A stretch of 64,000 nt of DNA from the NCBI RefSeq assembly GCF_020523795.1, contig NZ_JAJALI010000011.1, forward strand, positions 62,001-126,000. The letters run 5' to 3'. Position numbers and translations under genes: made by a program. Origin of the DNA: Ancylobacter sp. Lp-2 (GTDB lineage Bacteria > Pseudomonadota > Alphaproteobacteria > Rhizobiales > Xanthobacteraceae). Within the stretch, counting starts at the first letter, position 1, and each line of letters begins with the position of its first letter. Shown here in pieces: positions 1-8,500 of the stretch. The notes beneath the pieces were generated by a model. The model saw nothing but the letters and a program-made list of their open reading frames with translations, ran no database searches and was not told the origin of the DNA.

Positions 1-1100
1 GGGAAGCCGGCCTCGTCCAGCATCTTGTTGGCGAGGGCGGGGTCGTAATCGTACTGCCGCACGTCCTGGGTGTAGAAGATCGGCTGCTCGGAGGAGACCG
101 GGCCGACCGCCACCTTGCCGTAGCCGAAGCCGGCCTTGTCGAGCATGGCCTTGCGGTTCATCGCGTAGTAGAGCGCCTGGCGCACCTCCTTCTTGGCGAG
201 CGGACCCTCGCGGGTGTTGAGGAACGCCATGTACTCGCCGGCGATCATCCGCTTGGCGAAGGTCACGACCAGCTTGTCGTTCTTGCGCAGCCCCTCGGTC
301 TGCCCGAGCGGCATGGCGTAATAGGGGATGAAGTCGATGTCGCCCTTCTCCAGCGCGATGGAGCGCGCGCCCTCGTTCGGGATGATCTGGAACACCACGC
401 GGTCCAGATAGGGCAGGCCCGCGAGATGGTAGTTGGGGTTCTTCTCCAGAATGATGTGGCTGCCCTTCTTGTATTCCTTGAACACGAAGGGGCCGGTGCC
501 GATCGGCTTCAGGTTGGCGGGGTTGTTCCGCGGGTCCTGGCCGTTGTCGAAGACATGCTTGGGCACGATGGTCGACGAGTTGAAATAGGCGAGCCCGCGC
601 AGCAGCGGCGGCGAGGGGTATTTCAGCTTGAACACCACGGTATTGGGGTCGACGGCGACGATTTCCTCCACGGGTGCCAGCAGGCCGGAGGATGGGCCGT
701 TATACTTCTTGTTGACGTTCCACAGGCCCCACGCGACATCCTCGGCGGTGAACGGCGCGCCGTCGTGCCATTTGATGCCTTCATAAAGATGGAACGTGTA
801 GGTCAGCCCGTCCGGCGAGATGTCCCAGGACTTGGCGAGCGACGGCAGCACCTTGCCATTGGCGTCGAGGCGGACGAGCGTGCTGTAGACCTGCCCGGAG
901 ATGTTACTGGACGAGATATCGGTGGTGATCGCCGAATTGATCACTGGCGGATCGCCCGGCAGGGCAACCACCATAGTGCCGCCATCCTTGCCGCCGGGCG
1001 GTGCCGCCGAGCCCGGGGCGGCGAACAGAGCCAGTGAGACGAGAGCGATGCAGGCGCCGAGAGCGCCACGTCGCAAGCTTTCCATCATCATGGATTTCAT
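1..1100 (-). CDS. Peptide-type ABC transporter substrate-binding protein (SBP_bac_5), partial
   Basis: About 366 N-terminal codons are present; the C-terminus lies beyond base 1. A signal peptide is visible ([15 protein letters not shown] followed by a hydrophobic stretch ending near residue 32). Family 5 signatures are readable: LAKSWDISPDGLTYTFHL, GIKWHDGAPFTAEDV and PIGTGPFVFKEY. Known members bind peptides, nickel or other solutes in the periplasm. The chosen ATG (1098-1100) forms an ATGA overlap with the stop of the upstream ATPase gene; in-frame ATGs at 1091, 1088 and 1085 are alternatives. Unusually for this family it is downstream of its ATPases. Substrate cannot be told from sequence. 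Confidence 0.9.
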   Translation of the reverse strand, partial: MKSMMMESLRRGALGACIALVSLALFAAPGSAAPPGGKDGGTMVVALPGDPPVINSAITTDISSSNISGQVYSTLVRLDANGKVLPSLAKSWDISPDGLTYTFHLYEGIKWHDGAPFTAEDVAWGLWNVNKKYNGPSSGLLAPVEEIVAVDPNTVVFKLKYPSPPLLRGLAYFNSSTIVPKHVFDNGQDPRNNPANLKPIGTGPFVFKEYKKGSHIILEKNPNYHLAGLPYLDRVVFQIIPNEGARSIALEKGDIDFIPYYAMPLGQTEGLRKNDKLVVTFAKRMIAGEYMAFLNTREGPLAKKEVRQALYYAMNRKAMLDKAGFGYGKVAVGPVSSEQPIFYTQDVRQYDYDPALANKMLDEAGF

Positions 1101-2218
1101 GGAGCCAACCCTGTTCTCTGGAAGTTGTTGTTGTGTTTGGAGATGTCGCTGGGGAGCGCACTGTCCTGAGCGGAAGGTACGTCGAGAAGCGGATAATGGC
1201 AGGCAGCCAGCCGGCCGGGCGCATGCTCGCGCAGTTCAGGGGTCTCGACCGCGCAGCGGTCGCGCCGCTGCGGGCAGCGCGGATGGAAGGCGCAGCCGCT
1301 GGGCGGGTTTATTGGCGAGGGCATGTCGCCTTTGAGCACGATGCGCGTAGCGCCGGTGCGCGGGCCAAGGCGCGGCAGGGCTGAAAGCAGAGCTTCCGAA
1401 TAGGGATGCAGCGGACGCCGATAGAGCGAGGCCGTGTCGCTCAGTTCCACGAGGCGGCCGAGATACATGACCCCAACTCGGTCGCTGATGTGCCGCACCA
1501 CCCGCAAGTCGTGGGAGATGAACACATAGGTGAGCCCCAGGCGCTTCTGCAGCGTCACCATCAGGTTCAGCACCTGGGCCTGCACGGAGACATCAAGGGC
1601 GGAGACCGCCTCGTCGGCGACGATCAGTTTGGGATCGAGCGCGATGGCGCGCGCGATGCAGATGCGCTGGCGCTGGCCGCCGCTGAATTCATGCGGGTAG
1701 CGGTGGATGTGCTCGGTGCGCAGCCCGACCATGTCGAGCAGGGCGCGCGCCTTGTCCATCCGTTCGGCCGGCATGTAGAGGCCGTGGATGCGGTAGGCCT
1801 CGGTCAGGATGGAGCCGACCGTCTTGCGCGGGTTGAGCGCCGAATAGGGATCCTGGAAGACGATCTGCATCTCGCGGCGGCGGCGGCGCATCTCCTCGGC
1901 CGAGAGCGTCGCCAGATCCTGTCCGTCGAACAGTACCTGGCCGGCGGTTGGCGGCTCGAGATGCAGGATGCAGCGTCCGAGCGTGCTCTTGCCGCAACCC
2001 GACTCGCCAACCAATCCTAGGGTTTCGCCGCGGCGAACCGACAGAGACACGCCGTCTACCGCCTTCACCGCCACCATGTCGGAGCGCAGGAAGGCACGGC
2101 GTCCGGGAAAATATTTCCGCACATCGACGAGGCGCAGCAGGGGCGTCGCGTCGCCGGGTGCCTCGTTGGCGATCTCCGGATGAAGGGTGGTCGGCAGGGG
2201 GACGGGATCATGCATCAT
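1097..2218 (-). CDS. Dipeptide/oligopeptide-type ABC transporter ATP-binding protein (DppF/OppF family)
   Basis: 373 residues. Walker [13 protein letters not shown], signature [14 protein letters not shown] and Walker [13 protein letters not shown] are all visible, followed by the C-terminal oligopeptide-transporter extension with [10 protein letters not shown] and the cysteine-bearing [15 protein letters not shown]. It would energise peptide-type import at the inner membrane with the neighbouring ATPase. Its start overlaps the previous gene by 11 bases and its stop overlaps the binding-protein ATG (ATGA). A second ATG one codon in (2215) is equally possible. The permease genes are not in the window and presumably lie beyond base 1. 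Confidence 0.93.
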   Translation of the reverse strand: MMHDPVPLPTTLHPEIANEAPGDATPLLRLVDVRKYFPGRRAFLRSDMVAVKAVDGVSLSVRRGETLGLVGESGCGKSTLGRCILHLEPPTAGQVLFDGQDLATLSAEEMRRRRREMQIVFQDPYSALNPRKTVGSILTEAYRIHGLYMPAERMDKARALLDMVGLRTEHIHRYPHEFSGGQRQRICIARAIALDPKLIVADEAVSALDVSVQAQVLNLMVTLQKRLGLTYVFISHDLRVVRHISDRVGVMYLGRLVELSDTASLYRRPLHPYSEALLSALPRLGPRTGATRIVLKGDMPSPINPPSGCAFHPRCPQRRDRCAVETPELREHAPGRLAACHYPLLDVPSAQDSALPSDISKHNNNFQRTGLAP

Positions 2219-3185
2219 GGAGCCAGCACCTGACCTTGTGAGCCGGACGGGCTTCGCGCAGCGGCGGTTCCTCTATCCGGCAACGCGGCTGCACATGCGG
2301 GCAGCGGGTTTGGAAGGCGCACCCGTCGGGAAGTTCCGCGAGATTGGGGACCACGCCGCCGATCACCGGCAGCAGGCGATCCTCCGGCAGATCCTCGTCG
2401 AGCTTCGGCACCGAGCGCATCAGGCCGAGCGTGTAGGGATGCAGCGGTTCGTCGAACAGCGCGGCGACCTCGGCGAACTCGACGATCTGGCCGGCATACA
2501 TCACCGCAACGCGGTCGGCGGTCTCCGAGATGACGCCGAGATCGTGGGTGATCAGCAGCACGGAGCAACCGACGTCGTGCTTGAGATCGATCAGCAGATC
2601 GAGAATCTGCGCCTGAATGGTGACGTCGAGCGCTGTGGTGGGCTCGTCGGCGATGATGAGTTTCGGGCGGCAGGCGAGGGCGGTAGCGATCATCACGCGC
2701 TGACGTTGGCCGCCGCTCAGCTCATGAGGAAAATTGGCGAGCCGCGCCTGCGGGTCGGGAATGCCGACGCGGCCGAGAAGGTTCTTCGCTTCGTCCAGCG
2801 CCTGTGCTTTCGACAGACCCCGATGCAGGCGCAGCACGTCGGCAACCTGCTCGCCGATGCGCAGCACCGGATTGAGCGAGGTCATCGGCTCCTGGAAGAT
2901 CATGGCGATGCGGTTGCCCCGCACCTTCTGCATCTGCCGCACCGAGGCGTGGGCGAGATCTTCGCCCTCGAACAGGATCTCGCCCTGCACGATGCGGCCG
3001 GAGGATGGAATGAGGCGCATGATGGAATGCGCCGTCACGCTTTTCCCCGAGCCGGATTCCCCGACCAGCCCGACGACCTCGCCGGGACCGATGTCGAGGT
3101 CGACGCCGCGAACCGACTTCACCACGCCGTCTTCGGTACGAAAATGGGTGTGAAGGTTGCGGATACTTAGGACGTCTTCGGACAC
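2208..3185 (-). CDS. Dipeptide/oligopeptide-type ABC transporter ATP-binding protein (DppD/OppD family)
   Basis: 325 residues, normal family length. Walker [14 protein letters not shown], signature [15 protein letters not shown], Walker [17 protein letters not shown], and the C-terminal oligo-HPY region with [10 protein letters not shown] and [15 protein letters not shown]. It pairs with the DppF-type ATPase downstream as the heterodimeric motor. It follows the VOC gene on the same strand after an 83-base gap, so the whole set is probably one transcript starting at the operator region near 3660-3860. Confidence 0.93.
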   Translation of the reverse strand: MSEDVLSIRNLHTHFRTEDGVVKSVRGVDLDIGPGEVVGLVGESGSGKSVTAHSIMRLIPSSGRIVQGEILFEGEDLAHASVRQMQKVRGNRIAMIFQEPMTSLNPVLRIGEQVADVLRLHRGLSKAQALDEAKNLLGRVGIPDPQARLANFPHELSGGQRQRVMIATALACRPKLIIADEPTTALDVTIQAQILDLLIDLKHDVGCSVLLITHDLGVISETADRVAVMYAGQIVEFAEVAALFDEPLHPYTLGLMRSVPKLDEDLPEDRLLPVIGGVVPNLAELPDGCAFQTRCPHVQPRCRIEEPPLREARPAHKVRCWLHDA

Positions 3186-3268
3186 GACTCCCTCATTTCG
3201 GCAAGCGGCGGTTCAGGGGGCGGAGGGGCCTTGGCTCCTCCGCGTCAGCAGGTCGCCGGCGACGGCGC

Positions 3269-3661
3269 TCAGATCGTCTCGTGCTGGGTGTGCTCGACCC
3301 GCTTCTCGTCGCTCAGCTGCAGGCGCCAGCCGTCGGGATCGCGCAGCAGAGCGTTCTTGCGCCCGGTGGACGGGGAGGGGTGCACGTCGCGGTAGAAGCT
3401 GATCCCCTTGTTCACCAGATCGGCGTGGGTGTCGTCGATGTCCCGCACCTTGAAGGAGATGTGATTGATCCCGGGGTTCTCTTCGGTCAGTAGCTGATGA
3501 ATTTCGAAGATCGGCTGGTTGTCGCCCGGAAGCTGAAGTTCGGCCGACCCCCCATGGTGATCGGTCCAATTGAGGAGCTTGAAGCCGAGCTTCTGATAAA
3601 ACTCGACGTATTCTTTCACATCGCGAACGATGATCTCGATGTGATCGATGCCGACAATCAT
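3269..3661 (-). CDS. VOC (glyoxalase/dioxygenase fold) family protein
   Basis: 130 residues from the ATG at 3661, chosen because the protein then begins MIVGIDHIEII, the usual first strand of the fold, and GGGAGA lies just upstream. An in-frame extension to 3841 exists but has no homologous look. Putative metal ligands: His6 in IDHIEI, Glu in IFEIHQ, His in INHISF; the last position, normally Glu in DPDGNxIEL, reads DPDGWRLQL, so Gln may replace it. VOC proteins include lyases, dioxygenases and epimerases; the substrate is unknown. It leads the peptide-transporter operon, suggesting it modifies the imported compound. Confidence 0.8.
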   Translation of the reverse strand: MIVGIDHIEIIVRDVKEYVEFYQKLGFKLLNWTDHHGGSAELQLPGDNQPIFEIHQLLTEENPGINHISFKVRDIDDTHADLVNKGISFYRDVHPSPSTGRKNALLRDPDGWRLQLSDEKRVEHTQHETI

Positions 3662-3975
3662 GGAGGTCTCCCATACACGTTGAAATGATGCGCGCGACCG
3701 GCGCATTGCAGGCGATATTATTGGTTTCGCGGCGGGCGCAGCCGCGGAAATCCGGACGACCAGGGCTTGATGAGAGGCCCTCGCGCCCTCTGAAAGTGGC
3801 CCGGAGCAATCCGCATCGCGCTTAACCAATCGTTTGACCAATTAAGGACCGATTATAAATTGGTTTGCAAGCGCCATTCTCCGCTGCGACGCATTTTTTG
3901 CGCTTGACACGGCATCTCCCACTCGCCATCACCCTTTATGTCGATTGGTCCGCACGCTTCGACACGAGGAGAGCG
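3662..3975. promoter_or_regulatory. Divergent promoter region between VOC operon and GntR gene
   Basis: 314 bases without a gene. The first part (3700-3820) shows nothing recognisable. 3825-3864 is a cluster of ACCAAT/ATTGGT boxes (3825-3830, 3837-3842, reverse at 3859-3864) containing a FadR-type operator match. Both flanking genes are read outward, so this segment should hold both promoters. Confidence 0.6.
3830..3840. promoter_or_regulatory. Candidate FadR-subfamily GntR operator
   Basis: TCGTTTGACCA fits the published FadR-subfamily consensus TNGTNNNACNA at every fixed position. It is nested in a longer inverted repeat, ACCAATT (3837-3843) and AATTGGT (3858-3864). It sits between the FCD-type GntR gene and the operon it probably controls. 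Confidence 0.55.
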
Positions 3976-4683
3976 ATGGAATCTGCGGACGTGGCAGGTG
4001 CCGCCGAAATTCAGTCCGGTAGGGAGCTGGCAGCCTTTACCCAGTTGCAGGCTTTTCTTGCCCAATCCCAATTGGTTGCCAATCAGCGCCTTCCACCGGA
4101 GCGCGAGTTGTGCGATTTGCTGGGCGTTTCACGCGGCGAGTTGCGCAAGGCGCTCGCGATCGCGGAAGCCGATGGCCAGGTCTGGCGGCATGTGGGGAAG
4201 GGTACTTTCATCGGTCCCCGACAGGCGGAGGGGCCGATGGAGGTCGTCAATCTGGCGCACCTGACCAGTCCGGCGGAAGTCATGCGGGCGCGGATACTGT
4301 TCGAGCCGATGATGGCGCGTGAGGCCGCTACGAATGCGACCTCGGCAAACATCTCCGAGATGCGTGTATGTCTTTCACGGGGTAAGGAAGCCAGTTCGTG
4401 GCGCCGCGCCGAGCACTGGGACAATCGCTTGCACAGGGCCATTGCGGAATCGGCCCGCAATCCGCTGCTTCTTGTCATGTTCGATACGCTGAATACTGTC
4501 CGGCGCGCTGTCGCATGGGGGCGGTTCCGGGCGGATCCAGACGGACCGCAGCCGGAGCGTAGCGAATTCAGAGAGCATGAGAATATCGTGATGGCCATCT
4601 CGGACCGGAATCCGGCCAATGCCGAGCGGCACATGCGCATTCATCTCGAGAACGTGGCGCTCAAAATGCTCGGTGCGCGGTAG
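3976..4683 (+). CDS. GntR family transcriptional regulator, FadR/FCD subfamily
   Basis: 235 residues from the ATG at 3976, which has AGGAGAG six bases upstream; a TTG start at 3865 would add a non-conserved leader. The N-terminal winged helix is clear: RLPPERELCDLLGVSRGEL then GQVWRHVGKGTFIGP. The C-terminal part is an all-helical FCD effector domain (VMRARILFEPMMAREA, HRAIAESARNPLLLVMFDTL, RNPANAERHMRIHLENV). FCD regulators usually bind carboxylates or metals and repress an adjacent operon; here the divergent VOC/peptide-transporter operon is the obvious target. Confidence 0.9.
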   Translation: MESADVAGAAEIQSGRELAAFTQLQAFLAQSQLVANQRLPPERELCDLLGVSRGELRKALAIAEADGQVWRHVGKGTFIGPRQAEGPMEVVNLAHLTSPAEVMRARILFEPMMAREAATNATSANISEMRVCLSRGKEASSWRRAEHWDNRLHRAIAESARNPLLLVMFDTLNTVRRAVAWGRFRADPDGPQPERSEFREHENIVMAISDRNPANAERHMRIHLENVALKMLGAR

Positions 4684-4768
4684 CCCGGCATTGACGGGCG
4701 GGCGCCAAGGCTTCCGGGAGGGCATCCTTTCCGATGGGCGAGGCTACGGCACGCCGGAGGGGTATTCC

Positions 4769-5020
4769 TCAGCCCGGCTCGGCGGCTTTCTTGGCGAACA
4801 GGAAGCCGCCCAGGCCGCCCATGAGCCCGCCATTCACGTAGATGACGAGGAGCGGCGCAAATTCCTCGAACTGACCGAAGCGCACGGCGGCGACCGCAGC
4901 CAGTATCGCCAAGGCCGCGATGAGCAGCGCGGCAGGAACAATCTTTCGGATCAGAAAGGCGATCGCCCCCGAGATGCAGAGGATGAGGAAGCCGGAGATC
5001 AGAGCGAACGGGTCTATCAT
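4769..5020 (-). CDS. Small hydrophobic membrane protein, unknown function
   Basis: 83 residues with three likely membrane segments: FALISGFLILCISGAIAFLI, VPAALLIAALAILAAVAAV and LLVIYVNGGLMGGLGGFLF. AAGGGAC precedes the ATG at 5020 at suitable spacing. It stands alone, convergent with the GntR gene, and I recognise no family. The hydrophobic periodicity and ribosome site support a real gene. Confidence 0.6.
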   Translation of the reverse strand: MIDPFALISGFLILCISGAIAFLIRKIVPAALLIAALAILAAVAAVRFGQFEEFAPLLVIYVNGGLMGGLGGFLFAKKAAEPG

Positions 5021-5565
5021 TGATTGTCCCTTGGGGAAGGCGCCGGCGGCATGGCGGTGTTATTACGAATTGACGCTTGATTGGCCAGAAATATCTGGGC
5101 CGCTGCCGTCGGCAGGGGAGTAGACCTTTCAGGGCAGGGGCGCCACAAGGTGCCGGAGGGCCAGGCGACCTCGGCTCTCATCCAGTGGCCACACTCAACG
5201 GCTTTTCACGAAAGGCAGGCGAGGGGGTATGGGGCTCCGCGTCCACCGCGTGGTGTTCCTGATGGCCAAGAAGGGCTAGCGCTTGGCAGGCTGCAGCGTT
5301 GCCGAGGGCTTAGCGCCCTCGTCCATGCACTGGCGCGTAACGCACGTTGGGAGCGAGGTCCGGGCTCTCCAGTCGACGGGCGAACCAATTCACGGGCGAC
5401 CCGCGTCAGCGTCGCGGGCTCGCAACTGACGATCGCTCACGCCGATGTGCGGTCGAATGCGGCGGCAGATCTTTCGAAATTTGCATGTAGTTCTCGAATA
5501 AATTCCCTCGCTTAGTGCAGGATTGTCCGGCGATTCGGTTTGGCGGGCGAGGCGGGGAGAAGAAA
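5021..5565. other. Gene-free stretch upstream of the autotransporter
   Basis: About 545 bases between the small membrane protein and the autotransporter, read outward from both. Reading frames here show no family signature. A 7-bp GC stem with a 5-base loop is at 5303-5321 (CGAGGGC/GCCCTCG). The last 80 bases (from about 5470) are A+T-richer and may hold the autotransporter promoter, but no convincing -35/-10 pair is visible. Confidence 0.5.
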
Positions 5566-8500
5566 GTGGGTTTCGGGGCTCGGGATATTTACGGGGTTCA
5601 AAGGAAAAGCGAGCCGGTTAGCCGGTTCTGCCGCCGCCGAGCCAGCCTTCTGCGTTCCACCGCAAGCGTAACCACCCTGGCCGCGACCTTTTCCGCTGCG
5701 GCATTTCTCCTGGCTTCTCCGGCCCGCGCCGCCTGCAATTTTTCCAGCGGCGCGACGAATGAGCTGATCTTCGGCCTCGGGGGGCGCACCTGCCTCGTGG
5801 CGCCGGCCAATGTCGGGGCGGGCGTCGCCGTCACCGGGCGCGGCGTCGGCTCGCTGGGCAGCGTCACCAATGAGGGCCAGATCAGCAATGATTTCGCCTC
5901 GGGTACCGTCAATGCCGTCGACATCGATACGTTGTTCGTCGGCAATTATTCCGGTGCCGGCGACGTCACCTCGACCGCGGGCACCGGCATCGACATCGTT
6001 GCCGGCTCGTCGACGGTGACCACCGGCGCTGGGACCATCATCGGCGGTGGCGGCGATGCGATTAGCATCGTCGCGGCGACCGCCAGCCTCACCGGTACCG
6101 GCACCAGCTTTCGGGGTGCCGATGACGGCATCGACATCGCCGCCGCCGTCTCCACCGTCGACCTCACCGGGGGCTCGGTTACCGGCGTTGCCGGTGACGG
6201 CATCGCCGTCGATGGCGTCACGACGTCGGTTACCACGCGCGGCACCCTCGTGCTTGGCGGCGCCAGCGGTATCCGTGTCGACACGCTGGGCGGCGGGGCG
6301 ACAGTGGAGGTCGAAGGCGGATCGGTGACCGGCGCGGTCGGCCAGGCCGTCAGCGCCACCTCGCTCGGCCTCCTCGGCTCGGGAGGAACGACGTCGGTGA
6401 CGACGCGCGACGGGGCGGTGCTGCTCGGCGGCGACGACGGCATCTTTGCGCTGTCCGCCGGGCTCGATCTCGACGCGTCGACCACGGTGAGGGCCGATGG
6501 CGCGTCGGTGACCGGTACCTCCGGCATTGGCATCCTCGCAGGTTCGCTGGCCGGCTCGCTGACTGGCGGCGAGGGCCATGCGGCGACGCAGGTGACGGGC
6601 AGCGCCGACATCACCGGCGATCAGTTCGGCATCGTTGCGGTCGCCGGTAGTATCGGTGGCGATGTCGGGGGGCTCGATCCGGTCGATCCGCTGGCCTGGA
6701 CGGCGGGAGCCGGCGGAGCCAGCGTCGATGTCGTCACCAGCGGCACAGTGACCGGCGTCAGCGGTACCGGAATTCTCGCGCTTGGCATCGGTAATGGCGG
6801 CAACGAGGTCGCCGTGGACACGACCGGCGGCCAGGTCATCGGCGGCGCCGGCTTCGGCATCGTCGCGGGGGCGATCGCGAGCGGCGCGGCCGGCTCGGTC
6901 GACGTGCGGGCCGGAGAGGTGACGGGCACCGCGGGCGGCGTGCTCGGCTTTGCCCTCGGCGACGATGCGCGGGTGACGGTCGAGACCTCCGGCCCCGTTA
7001 CCGGCGATCTGCTCGGCGTTGGCGGCGCGGTGATCGGCGAGGAGGGTGATCTCACTCTCACGACCTATGGTACCGTTACCGCTGACGACGGCTTCGGCGT
7101 CGCCGCGCTGGGTATCGGCACGAACATGGCGGCCGGGATCGTCAGCGACGGCACGGTCGAGGGGCGCTATCTCGGCATTGGTGGCCTTGTGCTGGGCACC
7201 GGCGCCTCTCTGTCCATCGAAGCGTCGGGTACGGTGTCCTCGTCCGACGGCCTCGGCGTCGCCGGCCTCGCCTTTGGCGACGAGACGACGGTCGATGTGA
7301 CGACGCTGGGGGCGATCTCCGGCCGGTATCTTGGCGTCGGCGCGCTGGCGTTCGGCAGCGACAGCATGGTGCATCTCTACAGTTCCGGAACGGTATCGTC
7401 CGAGGACGGGATTGGCGTGTTCGGCGGCGTGCTCGGCACGTCGGAGAACGACGTCACCATCATCGTCGAGGCGGCGGTGAACGGCGGCATTCTCGGGGTC
7501 GGCGGCATCGTGGCCGGCAGCGACAGCACCCTGGCCATCGAGACGCTGGGTGCGGTGGAGTCCGTGAACGGCCTCGGCGTGCTGGGCATCGGGCTGGGCG
7601 ACGAAACCGCCGTCGAGGTCATCGGTGCCGGCAGCACGGCGGGACGCTATCTCGGTGTGGGCGGGCTGGTCGTCGGCAGTCGGTCCACCTTGTCGGTCGA
7701 GGCGACGGGCGCGGCATCTGCGACCGAGGGATTCGGTGTTGCCGGCCTCGGCCTTGGCGACGGTACCGATGTCGATGTCGCAGCCAGCGGCCCGGTCGCA
7801 TCGATGTCCGGCATCGGCGTGCTCGGCGGTGTCGTCGGCGCGGGCGGCACGGTGAGCGTGACCACGTCCGGCCCGGTCTCGGCCGGGCTCGCTGGTGTGG
7901 TCGGCTTCAACACCGGCGGTGATGTCAAGGTCACCACGAGCGGCAAGATCTCGGTCGCCGATGACGGCTATGTCGGTGCGTTGGCGCTGGCCACGGGCGG
8001 TGGCAACGCGACGCTCACCGTGAATGGTGTCATCGACCCGCCGCAGGTCGGGGCTGCCGCCGTCACGCTCGGTTCCGGCGCGGCGACGCTGACCGCCAAT
8101 GCCAATGTGCAGGCGCAATCGATCGGCCTTGTCGGGGCCAATATCGGGTCGGGGGCCGTCGCCGTCACGATCGGGGAGGGTGGTTCGGTCCGCTCCGATG
8201 GCGTCGGCGTGCTGGCTCTCAAGATCGGCGACGGTGATACCACCGTCCAGGCGAATGGGCCCGTCGGCGGGCTTTCCAGTTTCACGGCGGGCGATGACGG
8301 CATTCTGGTGGTGAACGCCGGTGGCGACGGTCTCGTCTCGGTGACCACTGGCCCATCTGGCACCCTTACGGCTGGTGGCGACGGCATTGCCGTCAACAAG
8401 CTGGCCAGCAACGGCAATGGCGCCGATGCGGTGGTGGTCCGTGCCGGCAGCGCCATCACCGCCGGTGGCAATGGCATTGTCCTCGAACAGACGGATGGCG

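Noticed and set aside
2187-3170. 327-codon plus-strand frame across the DppD-type gene
   Set aside because: Exact antisense of a clear ABC ATPase; composition (His/Arg/Asp/Gly-rich) is that of a shadow frame.
5081-5515. 144-codon plus-strand frame upstream of the autotransporter
   Set aside because: No ribosome site and no recognisable domain; composition matches chance frames in this GC-rich region.
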